From NCBI RefSeq assembly GCF_036324505.1, contig NC_086354.1:21654707-21718706 (forward strand): DNA of 64,000 nt, in the 5' to 3' direction. Position numbers and translations under genes: made by a program. Numbering within the stretch: position 1 is the first letter of the stretch; each line of letters begins with the position of its first letter. The notes under the pieces were generated by a model. That model had not been told where the DNA came from. It saw nothing but the letters and a program-made list of their open reading frames with translations, and searched no databases. The stretch comes from Eleginops maclovinus. Taxonomy: Eukaryota > Chordata > Actinopteri > Perciformes > Eleginopidae. This document shows, in pieces, positions 38,495-51,189 of the stretch.

Positions 38495-39180
38495 GTACCT
38501 TCTGAGATCTAACTTAGAGCTTTAAGTCTGGTTTTCACTTTTCTGTAATTGCAAGTTTCCCAAATATTCCTGCGTAAACCCATCGAACAGTTGTGATAGG
38601 AACTCAGAGCTAAGGTCTTAACTTGGACTCTGTGACCCCCTCAGAGCCAGCATCCATTTCCTCAGAGCAGCATCCATTAGACACTTCAACATTTTTCACC
38701 CCACAGTGGCTGCAACATTAAGCTCACAAAGTTGCTACTTCTATGTATCCAAAGCAAACAGACAAACAAACAAACAGAAAATGCATCATTTCCCATGCTG
38801 CAGATGATTTCCCAGCTAAAGGCCGACACCACCAAACACCGAGAGTTTAGAACAGCAAATACAACGGCCCCCATGAGGAGGGTTTTTCTCATGAATCGTG
38901 GTAAAAATCAATGTTTGTGACCGAACCAGTTGGCCGCAAGGTGTTTAACGGAGCAATCGAGGACACAAACAGACAAATACAGCAAGTGACTGTCAGTCAG
39001 TCCGTCTGTCTTCCTGTCGGTCTTTTTGTTTGTCTCTTTGCTGTCTGTTTCGATTTGTATCCGGCTCTGGATCACTGCGTCTCTCTCTGGCTTCCCCTTT
39101 CCCTCCGTCACTCTCTTTCTGCTCCTCGTTTTTTCTTGTCTGTAAGCGTGTCTGTCGGTCTCTGTCAATCACTCCCTGCT

Positions 39181-39298
<118 letters not shown>

Positions 39299-39713
39299 AT
39301 GTCCATGTGTGTGTGTGATTTTTAAAAACTCATCTCCCGCTGTCTTCATCCCTCTATCCGCGTGCCCTCTCCAGCTCATGTCTCCCCTCTCTTATCTCTC
39401 CCCGCTTCGCTGTCAGTCTGTCTATTTCGATCCGTCTGTTTATCTGTTTATCTCGATCTGTTTTGGCTCATTTCTTTTCCTCTTCGAGGTTGTGTCGATG
39501 TGTCTCACGTGCACACAAAAATAAACATAAACACACACACACACACACATGCATACACACACATCAGCCTGTCTTCCTTCTCTGGGCTCCACAGGGACAT
39601 GTAAGTGGGACAGGGGGGAGAGAACAAACAGATCAAACTTCAATCTAGGCTTTTCTCTCTTTCCTCATCCTTTTATACACCCCCCCCCCCTCCAACCCTT
39701 GACACTCAGATAC

Positions 39714-39854
<141 letters not shown>

Positions 39855-41021
39855 TCCTCTTTCTCCTCCCTTCTTCCGATACTCCTCTGTCTCGATACAC
39901 ACTCTCCTTTGCCCAGAACCAGCAGACTGGTTGGCAGGGTCGGCTGATTTCACACACATACACACACACGCACGCACACGCACGCACGCACACACAAATA
40001 CACAGCTTGAGAGAGAAAGAGAAGGGGGGGAAACATCCCGAAACTTCACAAACAAGTGCACTCAGATAGAAACACATGATACACTCTGCAGACACACACA
40101 CTCTCTGCCTGGTAAAACTGCTAATTGGCATGTTGACAGTGAAATATTTAAAGTGTACCATGAATAATATAAAGAGACATCGATTGTATATTTGCTGTGT
40201 GAATAAAACATGAAAGTTCCATGTGTCTTGTGTCACTCGCGTGCCCCCCCCCCCCCACCCACCCTCACTACTCATTAAATAACATTATAGACATTATAAA
40301 ATAATAACGGCAATGGATGCATTCAAAAGTAATGCCATGCATGGAGGGTAACAGCTAGTTTCTCTCCCATATTCCCTCCTCACATCCAGGTCATTGTGTC
40401 TCCGTCTGTTCACACTTTCACACATCTTCAGACCTCACTCCAGCTGCTTCGCTCACTCCCTTGCTGATTCCTTCTTTCTCAGTGCGAACCCTCTCCGTGT
40501 TTCTTTTGCTCTATCCATCACACTCTCACAGTGATATTTCAGCATAATAGCATTCTTGCAACTTTTTGGCATCAGTTTGTGCAAGCTCTTTCCAGGTTTC
40601 AGCGTGATAATGCCGCCCTACACAAAGAAGAAGACTTGAAAGAAATGTTGATCCCAGTTTGTTGCTCGAGAACTCGACTGGCCTAAACAGAACATTAACC
40701 CTTTCTGGCACCTCCTGGAGGACTTCAGCTAATGCTCTCAAGGCTCAGTTAGAGCAAATCATTGCAGCCAGTTTGCAATTCTTGCAAAGAGAAAGATTGT
40801 TATATACTGTATGTAAATGCCGAGCTAAAACCCGTAAACCTAAAGGTCTTGAGTATGTTTCTCACAGACTGTGATGTTATTGTGTCTTTGTATTTGTCCA
40901 TGTTGCTGTTGCAAATGGAGCTGCTGTGATTCGAGTCAAATTTCCGACTTGATCTGACCATTAAAGTATTATCTATCGTGTAAAGAATAAATTCTATGTT
41001 TTGCCTTATTTTTATCTGCCC

Positions 41022-41425
41022 TTAAAAGGGCCGTATTTTTGGTTTCCTGTAGTGTGTCATATAGGTTTCTGTGCATGTGAATGGTCTGCAAAGGCTAACA
41101 TCCCTGTGTTCCATCTAGAGGGAGTTTCTCTCCCACACTCTCCCCCACTCCTGCCTGAAACGCATCCATTGGACTCCTTTGTTTACTTCTTTAACATAGC
41201 GACATCACTATGTAACACTTGCGCTTCTATTGGCTAGCGCTCCAACACATTGTTTGTGACAGGCTAAGGGGCAGGACATCTGTAATTGGTTTACCAATCA
41301 CAAAAGAACCGGCCAGCTAAGCAATCAGAGCAGACTGGGCTCTGGTTTCAGACAGAGGGTGAAAAGAGGTGCGGTATGAGAACAATAAAGAGCTTTTTGA
41401 ACATTAAAGCATGGACACATGTCAC
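41022..41425 (+). mobile_element. CCAAT-rich MITE, copy 7 (right end lost)
   Basis: Left end TTAAAAGGGCCGTATTTTTG, then ttcctgtagtgtgtc, atggtctgcaaaggctaac, ctattggctagcgctcc, accaatcacaaaagaaccgg, agcaatcagagcagactggg and attaaagcatggacacatgt. The right terminal repeat is missing. Confidence 0.87.
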
Positions 41426-41909
41426 ATTTGAACGTCTTTTGTGACTGAACTTGCTTCTAAATAATGAAAGATACGGCTCATTGTTATGATTTCTTGACTG
41501 ATTCATTTGGGAGCATGAATTTGTAATTTGAGTGCACAATTTTATTCATATTTCACAAAATCTAAAGGTGTGTGCAAAGGGTTTTCCATATCGTGCAGAA
41601 CACAACAGGCTCTGCTTTGACAAACCCAGAAAACTCTCTCTCTCTCTCTCGCTCTCTTTGCCTTCTAGTGTTTTCTTCTCATTTCCTCCTCCTCATTCCC
41701 TCCGTCTCTCTTTCCAACCTCTCTCCTAACTAACACTCTTTTTCTTTTTCTTTTCTCCCTCCCTGCCTTTCTTTCCCTCCCTCTTTTCTCAGTTTTAATT
41801 AGCTGCTAGCCTGAGGTCAACCTCTGTTCCTCCGCATTAGCACACACAAACACACACTCACACCAACACATGTATACGTACACTTTGTATAAGTGTGTGT
41901 TTCTGTGTG

Positions 41910-42023
<114 letters not shown>

Positions 42024-42464
42024 GTGTCAAGCTGAACTGAATACCTCTGATCCAACGTCAGATACATTTACCGATTCCAGCTTTAATGGTCGGAGTGGAA
42101 GAGTTTGAACTCCCATGATGCCGAGCAGGAACATGTCATAAAGCGTGTGTGCGTGTGTGTGTGTGTGTGTGTAGTAGCCATGCATTTCTGAACCATTGGA
42201 GTGTAACGTCTGTGTGTGAGATGTGTTTGTGTGCATAGGTGAAATGACATTTGAGGATGTGTGTGTATGTGAGTGTTATGTGTGTGTGCACGAGTGTGTG
42301 TAACATATGTTTAATGAGGTGTGAGTAGTCTTGTCTGGTATGTGTGTGTGTGCATGTGTGTGTGTGTGCATGCATGCATGTGTGTGTACTGCAGCCCCCT
42401 GGAGGTTTTTGCGACATGCAACATTAGCAGTGACACAGAAAAGATGCATCAGATCTTGTAACAC

Positions 42465-42616
<152 letters not shown>

Positions 42617-42841
42617 TCAATTCCACCACCACCCCTTTAAGAAAAAAGATCCTGGACTTCTTTTCCAATTTGGTGAATTTTTCATTTGGGTTTTTTTACT
42701 TTAAAATCATCAGTGAGAAATCGTGTTTCTGTGACCGACTGCTGCAGGGGGAGGGAAACGAGAGGGATCTCTGTGGGTTTGAATGGGGGGGACTCGCTTT
42801 TTAAAGGAGGCTCTTTGCTCCCACATGAGGAGCCATGGGAC

Positions 42842-42842
<1 letters not shown>

Positions 42843-42936
<94 letters not shown>
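42843..42936. repeat. (TG)n microsatellite
   Basis: About 94 bp of TG repeat. Confidence 0.98.
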
Positions 42937-42938
<2 letters not shown>

Positions 42939-43048
42939 GTGTGATTTGTCGGCATGCATTTCTGAGTATGTCTGCTTCTCTATCTTTTGTGTAAATGTAT
43001 CTCCGTCTGCCACCGTGTGCAAGTCTCTGTGTGTTCAAATGTGTTTGT

Positions 43049-43050
<2 letters not shown>

Positions 43051-43099
<49 letters not shown>

Positions 43100-43120
43100 T
43101 GTGTGTGTGTGTGTGTGTGT
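43051..43120. repeat. (TG)n microsatellite
   Basis: About 70 bp of TG with a single G insertion. Confidence 0.97.
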
Positions 43121-43239
43121 CAGACAGGGCAGAAGGTTTTTCATTAGACAAAGTATGAGGGAGGTGGAGGAACATGCGAAGGAGGCTGGAGGGAGCCAGG
43201 TCACAGGACTATCAGCAGGGAGGAATCACATCAGGCCAT

Positions 43240-43315
43240 CCACACACACTGTACACACACACTGTACACACACACAACACACAACACACACACACGCACA
43301 CGCACACGCACACGC

Positions 43316-43368
<53 letters not shown>
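43240..43368. repeat. Compound CA microsatellite
   Basis: Cacactgtacacacac units, then an (acacgc)n run, then pure (CA)n. Confidence 0.96.
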
Positions 43369-43370
<2 letters not shown>

Positions 43371-44609
43371 AATGCTTACAGAGAAACTTTGCAGCAGTGT
43401 CTCCAAAACTAAAACACATGTTCTGATTCTTATCTTTGAGGGTTTCATTTCCCTTTAACTCACTACTGTGTGTTCAAATGTTAAATTCAAATGAAAAATA
43501 ACTACTCGTTTAATCTTCCTTGAGATTCATCGTTAGTGTCTGAAAAAGGAGCACAAGAAGATCTTTTACGGGAGAAAGAAAAGCAATAATACAAAGCAAA
43601 ACGTAGGACAGTGTCAGAGAGTAGGAGTAATTATTTCAGTGTTTAATTATTGATCCAATAAAGATCCATAGTTCTTGAATGGTTTCAATACTGTTTCAAC
43701 CACAGGTACAGGAGTTATGTGACAAAAAAGGCCATGCATACTGGTACTTTGCTGTTAAAAGGATGCCTTCAAAGATAAAAATAGGAAAAGATAAACTAAG
43801 TACAGAACCTTTTGTGTCCGTTTTCTAGCTAATTAACATGTCCTTTGTATTAGATAATACAGGACATTGAAGTCTCTGTACTGTCTTAGTCCTTATATGC
43901 ACTAATAGGAACAGTTTGAGAGGAAATCTCCCCCATGAATTAATGTTATACTTCTCAACAGAAAGATGTTCAGTGTTGATTTGAAGGCTGCATATTGACA
44001 GTAAGTTTGCTCACATGTACTTTATCTCTTTATTTCATTTCACAAATACTGCTTTCCTCCAACGCTCAAACAAAACTGTTCCAGTGTTTACCCGCAAACC
44101 CTTTCCCATACAGCACATGCTCAAACACACACACTCTCAGTATCAAACACTGAAAAGATATGAATCACAAATAGCTCACTTCCACTTGCGGCCTCAATGA
44201 GCAGCATGCTGAAAAACATCAGAATAAAAGCAAGTTCTGTTCTTTTTTTTCTACCCAAATAAACACACAAGCATCTCCTGCTGAGACGAATCGTTCACTG
44301 TGTTACGGCTCCTTTCAGTATACATTTTGACATAAACCGTTGGGTGCTTAGTAAAACCACGTTATCTATTTTAATTTGCTGCCTGGAGGTGGATTTAAGA
44401 CTGTTAAATATACATGTGTATTATTTTATTTAAATGCTCGTTCCAACACTTTACTTAAGCTCTGTGATGCCTCTATTGGCTGATATATTTCTAAACCCAA
44501 GACGCAGTGTTGTTATTGCTGCACTGCTACCGTCAGATACAAATTCTCCTTCTGCTTTATATCATTTATTCACATTTCCACGAAAACTCTGCAGCTACGT
44601 TCGGTATTC

Positions 44610-44900
44610 CAGCAGTGGCTCTGCCAGTAGGGGCTTGGACTGGGAATCGTAGGGTCGCTGGTTCAAGTCCCCGAACAGACTTGGAATATGGAAAGTGGAC
44701 TGCTACTTGGAGAGGTCCCAGTTCACCTCCTAGGCCCTGCTGTGGTGCCCTTGAGCAAGCACCGGACACCTCCAATCCCCCCCTCCCCATTGCTCCCCGG
44801 GCGCTGCACGATAGCTGCCCACTGCTCGTAGTACTAGGATGGGTTAAATGCAGAGGACCAATTTCACTGTGTGCATGTATGTGACTAAGAAAGAGGGTTT
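44610..44900 (+). mobile_element. tRNA-derived SINE
   Basis: A pol III B-box-like GGTTCAAGTCC lies at 44660-44670, in a degraded tRNA-like head (gggcttggactgggaatcgt + agggtcgct). It is followed by a body with the fish SINE motifs gtgcccttgagcaag, attgctccccgggcgctgca, actgctcgtagtactagg and gggttaaatgcagaggacca. It ends near cactgtgtgcatgtatgtga. It is not a functional tRNA gene. Confidence 0.8.
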
Positions 44901-47900
44901 CATCCTCTTTATTTCTTGGAAACCCTGGGATCTCGGGTAGAGTTTTTTAAATAATTATGGGTCTGTAAAAGTTCTGTAAACATGGATCCACTTGCAGATC
45001 TAACTCGACACAGTCACAAATTAAGAAAGGAGCTCAAAACAAGCTAATGACCGACTGGAAATTATTCAATGTGAGAGTTTAACATGGTGATTTACAATAG
45101 GAAATAAAGTGTGACTGATAAGGAGAGCAGTAAAGCAAATTCCAGGCATCAAATTAGGTCATTTAAGCTTTAAAAATATTAAACCACTTCTTTTAGGGAG
45201 ACGAACACCCTCCTCTGAGACTCCGCCCATTACATACTGTATGTCATAATGCAAATTCTCCTACAATGCGATTCACTGTGCATCCATGGCATGCCTTCAA
45301 GGCTTGCCCATGTCTCGTACTGACTCATCTTGGCCTGAATCCTACTAGGAAACAGTTACTGGGCCACAGATCCATTCTCTCTCTCTCTCTCTCATTTCCT
45401 CCCGAGCAGGAACAGCTATAGTCACAGCAACGAAGGCGATGAAATGGGTTTCCAGAAAAAAAAAATGCATTTTTGATTCAAGGTTACAAACACCAGCTGA
45501 TGCAGGCAAATATTTCAGAGGGAAAAATGTTTTCAGCTTGAAGCCGTGAAAGTGAAAAGAAAAAATGGGCTCCAGTGACATAAACAGTTATTTGTTTGAT
45601 GGCGAAGCAACCAACAATCCCCACGTAAGAAAAGTGAGGTTTAGTGAAACTGAGGGCCATTCATTTGAGAGAAGGCCATTTATAGTACATGCATTATCTA
45701 CTGTATTGCGTCACTTTCTCAAACAAACAACATTTCTGTTCAATAAAACGGACTTTTTCGAAACTACATTGTCAATTGCATTTTGAGGGATGCTTTATTT
45801 TGTCACGGATTATATTTGTTTTTAATGATTCACTCTGCAAGGGTCCAAACTATATACATGGCTTTCCTGCAGGAGAATGTGGTTCAAAGTTCAATACTGT
45901 AATGCAACATATTCATCTCAAGCCAAACCATAAGTTTTGTAGTTTTGTGGGCTCAATGCTTTGACCAAGGACTGCATTTTCTTTCATTTGGGATTTACAA
46001 AGTTAACCATGAGTTTAAAACTGTACCAGAGAACATGTGTTTTTCTTCCAAAAGGAAATTGAGAATGTTTTTCTGCCGTTTGCATCAGATACATTACAAC
46101 ATGTTTAAGTTAGTTGGAAGAATGTCAGAGAAATTGGCCGCTGACTTTTGAAAGTACACTCCTTAAGATGATGCTTATACATTTCTATTGCAGTTTTTAT
46201 CAAACGTGAGACTAGACCATCTCAAAATCTGGAGCTGGACCCTAATTTTTTAATGCGAAGAAATTGTCTCGCAGTCATCTCTCCCTCCGGCCTTCCTCAG
46301 GCTGTATTCAACACATTAAAATGAATCAGAAAATGTTACTGAGTTGTTTTGAATCAGACTATTGTTGCTTGTGACAGAGATGTTTGACAAGTTTCATGAT
46401 GTTATGTTAAAGCCTGTCAAATCTGTCTTGTTGTGGGACAGAAAGCGAACATTAAGCGGATTTAAAACTCATGTATGCAATTAAACCTAAATTACTACTA
46501 CTACTACTACTTATGTAAAAATGGCTGATTTTAAGGGTTAAATGTAAGGAGCAGGTTGAGCAAGCACATACAAACGTAAAGCTTTAAGAGCAAACAGTAC
46601 AACTGATCAGCCAGGTTATAAAGTTGTATCATCGTTGACGATCAACCTCTTCTCTGTGGGACACTTGTAGCATTGAGCCTCAAGTCTATTAATTCCTTCT
46701 GAAGATGTACATCTTTAAAAATGGGTCACAAATATCTGTTTTTGCATTTTTAAGAAGGCTCAGTTGTTTCCTACTAGGAGTCGTAGACTTTGACCCTCCT
46801 TAAATAAACAGGAGTAATTACTGGGGACTATTTTCCAGTGCAGATCAATACATAAGTGGTGCTCTAGTGGGTATTTCCTGCAGTGTGTACAATTCAAAAT
46901 AACCAATATCCATTGTAAAAATTAATACCTGAATAGTGATGCCACAAATCTAAGGTCCAATGCACATAAGAAGACTCTGGAAATAGTCTATAAAATCAAT
47001 CCGCTGTTGGTTATAGGCTTAGGGTTGGTGAGATAGAATATCACCAGTCTCCTCCGGTCAGATCGGTATGTAAAACACTGTTATGGCAGCTTAGTGGCGA
47101 CAGAGACGTAAAGCCGAGCACTTTCAAGATCAGCAAAGGCCGGCGTGACTTCAGAAGCTCCGCCTTCACGACGGGAGAACAAACATGGAGGCCGTCAGAA
47201 TGTTAAGTGCTGCCTTGTCTCACATTAACTCCATTCTCAAAGGTCAGGAGCACAGTTGAGGCGGTGATGAATCGAGCACTTCATTCCTTCCCCCCTTTCT
47301 CTCTATCAGTGTGGTGGTCTAATGGTGGTTTTAGTCTCCCCCCCTCCCCTATTCCCCTCCTCCCTCTTTACTTCTCCTCCTCCGTTTCCTGTATTTCTCT
47401 CATTTCTGTCGCTTCCTCCTCTCCTCTCTGTGGTTTTTCTCTGGCCACTTAATGGAATGCATGGCATTTCCTCCCTAACTCCCTCCCCCCCACCCCTCTT
47501 GTTCTTCTTCTCTTCCTTCTATCCAAATCTCTCTCTCCCTCCATCCTCTCCCCCGCCTACCGTAATGAAACTTTGACATTTGTCAACTTGGTCTTCAACA
47601 TTTCCCAGCGTCCGGGGGAGGAGGGTTTGCTGTTTCTCCAGCCCTGACCCCTCACCCTTTTCCTCTCACTTTTTTTGTGTCTTTCTTTCCTTTACTTTTG
47701 TTGTACTTTGTCTCTTTCCTTCCCCCTTGCCATGACGCTCTATAATCTCCTTTTCTTTCTCCAACAACTCTCTCCTTCTGTCTCCTAATTCAATTCTCTG
47801 CTGACTGATGATCTAGTTTTTCTTCTTCCTCTGAGCACCCTCATTCTCTTTCTCCTTTTTCGCTCTCCAAGTTCATTGATAAGGTCTTTTACCCTTTTTC

Positions 47901-48559
47901 CTCCCGCCCCTCTTCGTGTTTCATATTCCAGTCCTCACAGCTTGAATCAATAGCGGTTTCGCAGCTAATTCCATAGCTTTACATCAATACCCAAAGGCTC
48001 CAGTCTCCTCCATCACCCCCCTGCCTGCCTACTATGAATATTCAAATGCGTATTATAATAAAGTGGTTTTTGTAAATGCATTAGCACGCAGGCTGGAGGG
48101 GGGATCAATCCAGAATGAAATTCCTAGCACTGTGATGGGCATTTGAAACGTAACGTACAGAAACAATAAGGAAGAAGAAGCTCTGTAAGGTGTGTTGGCT
48201 GTATTTGGTTTCCCTGGCTCGTTAATTTTTCTGTTTTCCAACATGATGATCTAGATTTTTGGTTAAAACTGCAGGAGAGGCAGAACAAAGCAAGGTCAGA
48301 GTGGACCACTGAGAGCTCAATTAAGTGGTTTTCTACATGTAAATGGCGGGTTTCATCTCAAAAGTGAGATTTGGAAAACCTTTCACGTACTCTCACATGG
48401 TGATTGACAGCATAACATATAAACGGATGATGTTAGATTCATAAAGAAAGGCAAGGAAACGTGGTCTTATTTGTCCAAACAAAGATTATCATTCAGTGTA
48501 GTAGATTTTGATACTGAAGTGACGTTGAATTAGAAGTGACTTTCTCCCTGTATTTTTCA
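44901..48559. other. Upstream non-coding DNA, part 3
   Basis: Mostly unique AT-rich sequence. 47280-47960 is strongly pyrimidine-rich on the plus strand. No exon or transposon is recognised. Confidence 0.6.
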
Positions 48560-48961
48560 TTAAAGAGGCCCTGTTGTGCTTTTCCTCTCCCTTTCCTGTA
48601 GTGTGTTGTGTAGGTTTTTATGCATGCAAATGGTCTGCAAAGCCTAAAATCCCAAAGTGTCCAGCCGGAAATTCTACACTGGCCTCCATTGTTTACTTCT
48701 GGAACATAGTGACATCACAATTTAACACTTACTCTTCTATTGGCTAGAATTCCAACAGATTGTAATCGATAGAATAAGGGATAGGACATCAATAAGCTGT
48801 CAACGAAGCACAGCTAACCAATCAGAGCAGACTGGGCTCTGGTTTCAGACGGAGGGGGAAAAGAGGCAGTAAGAGAAAAATAAAGAGCTTTCTGAAGCGT
48901 GGAGACAGAGACACAAAATGCCAATATGAACCTGAGAATGAGTATAACAGGGCCCCTTTAA
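48560..48961 (+). mobile_element. CCAAT-rich MITE, copy 8, full length with TTAA ends
   Basis: The best complete copy, about 402 bp. It begins TTAAAGAGGCCCTGTTGTGC and ends AGTATAACAGGGCCCCTTTA + A. It has ttcctgtagtgtgttgtgta, aaatggtctgcaaagcctaa, ctattggctagaattcc, taaccaatcagagcagactg and ataaagagctttctga. No coding potential. Confidence 0.9.
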
Positions 48962-49077
48962 AGCAGCTGAAACGACAGTCCATGTGTGTCCCCCCCCCTC
49001 CCTTTTTTTTTTATATCCTCACACATTTCCTATCCCTCTATTCATCCCTCGTTCTCCCCAGCAAATCCAAAAGTTGT

Positions 49078-49091
49078 GTCGCCATAGCAAC
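49078..49091. promoter_or_regulatory. X-box motif (RFX-type)
   Basis: GTCGCCATAGCAAC fits the X-box consensus GTYRCC-NN-RGYAAC exactly. Confidence 0.45.
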
Positions 49092-49369
49092 AGCTGCCGT
49101 CTGCGAAAATTACCTAAATCCCTCCCTTTTTTTTTTTACTGTGAGTTCCCAGTGACATTCAATGGATACCGTTTTGATGTAGGGAACAAACAGTCCACTC
49201 AGGGGGTGAAAAAAAAAGGGGGGGGGGGGAAGCAGGTGGGGGGGAGAGAGGTTGATGTTGGAGGGGGAACAACAGAGCGGAGCAGCGGAGCAGAAAAAGG
49301 AGAGGAGGGATTAGAGGTGCAAAAGCCTGGTGGCCAGACAGGCAGCCAGTCAGCCGGGAGGACAAAAAC

Positions 49370-49600
49370 AAAAGTGGGACAGAAAGCCAACGCAGACACA
49401 GGGGAACAACCAGACATCATGCAGATGCATAAAACACAACACAAACAAACACAGAGTAAACAATAAGAAAAGGCAAGCCAAGGGCACACAACACCCGGCG
49501 GCAGAGCCAGTGAGACGGGGCAGCATGTGAAACAGGTAGGGGAGACAGACATGTGTCGCCATGGTAACACAGTGAGTTAAGGAGAGAGGGAGAAAGAGAG
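49370..49600. repeat. Local duplication, left copy
   Basis: It carries the order gacagaaagccaacgcagac, catgcagatgcataaaacac, ggcaagccaagggca, gagccagtgagac, ggggcagcatgtgaaacagg, gagacagacatgtgtcgcca + tggtaacac, and agtgagttaa. The same order recurs at 50285-51010. Confidence 0.8.
49555..49568. promoter_or_regulatory. X-box motif (RFX-type)
   Basis: GTCGCCATGGTAAC is a full, nearly palindromic X-box. An identical site lies in the duplicate copy at 50967. Confidence 0.5.
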
Positions 49601-49654
49601 GTAGGTGGCGGACGGTGGTTTTAGGGGGGGGGTTAAATAGACTAAAAATAAAAA

Positions 49655-49905
49655 ATGTCTGAAGCCCAGTCTGCTCTGATTGGTTAGCTGGATGTGAGAT
49701 GTGTTGGACCGCTAGCCAATAGAGTGTTACCTAGTGATGTCACTATGTTCCGGCAGTAAACAAAGGAGTCCCATGGAGGCAGCGGGGGAGAGTGTGTGGG
49801 AGAATTTTTTTGGATTTTAGCCTTTGCAGACCGATTACATGCACTAAAACCTGTAAAACCCACTAAAGGAACGGGAAACCCCCAACAATAAAAGGGTCTC
49901 TTTAA
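49655..49905 (-). mobile_element. CCAAT-rich MITE, copy 9 (one end lost)
   Basis: Reads cccagtctgctctgattggt, tagctgg, ctagccaatagagtgttacc, gtgatgtcactatgttccgg, ttttagcctttgcagacc and cactaaaggaacgggaaacc, and ends aaagggtctctttaa. It carries an inverted CCAAT, a direct CCAAT and a CRE-like tgatgtca. Confidence 0.87.
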
Positions 49906-50391
49906 TACCATGTCTATATCTGAATGTTTTCACACCCTAACCCTAAAGAGTGGGACAGAAAGTAAACCCAGACAGACATGGGAGAACAACCCTCATGCAC
50001 TTCCTGTCAATTTTGCTTGGACCGTAACTCTATTCTAACTAAGCCTTCATTTGAATCTCAACTACACACCTGTCAAGTCGAGTGAATCTATTTTACATAT
50101 CTCGTCTCCATCACTGTGATGATATCAGTCCACAGACGTAATAACCACCTGTCAAAACAGCCTCTTTGTTGTATTTTCTGTGACAGTAGATGAGTCCAGG
50201 GACACGTTTCAACACAATAACACACAGACTCAAACATACCAATTCAATTCCAGCATTTGATGTAAAAAATAAAAGATAAATAAAGAGGGGACAGCGAACG
50301 CAGACAGGGACGGACACTCATGCAGATACATAAATCACAGAACAAATAAAAAATAAACAAAGGAAGGCAAGCCAAGGGCAGACAGAGAAGC

Positions 50392-50930
<539 letters not shown>

Positions 50931-50966
50931 GGCAGCATGTGAAACAGGTAGAGGAGACAGACATGT

Positions 50967-50980
50967 GTCGCCATGGTAAC
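50967..50980. promoter_or_regulatory. X-box motif (RFX-type), duplicate
   Basis: Identical to the site at 49555, carried by the local duplication. Confidence 0.5.
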
Positions 50981-51073
50981 ACTGAAACCAGTGAGTTAAA
51001 GAGGGAGGGAGGAAGAGAGGAGGTGGTGTGGATTGGGGGGGAGGTTAAGCAGGAGAGATATAGGAAGCATGCC

Positions 51074-51087
51074 GTCCCCATGGTAAC
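51074..51087. promoter_or_regulatory. X-box-like motif
   Basis: GTCCCCATGGTAAC has one mismatch to GTYRCC-NN-RGYAAC. Confidence 0.35.
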
Positions 51088-51118
51088 ACAAATGGAGTGA
51101 TCCTGACAGAGAAGTGAA

Positions 51119-51181
<63 letters not shown>
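51119..51181. repeat. (CA)n microsatellite
   Basis: About 62 bp of pure CA repeat. Confidence 0.97.
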
Positions 51182-51182
<1 letters not shown>

Positions 51183-51189
51183 CACAACA

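Noticed and set aside
44610..44900. A tRNA gene, suggested by the B-box-like sequence
   Set aside because: No cloverleaf can be formed around it, the A box is degraded, and the downstream body matches a fish SINE.
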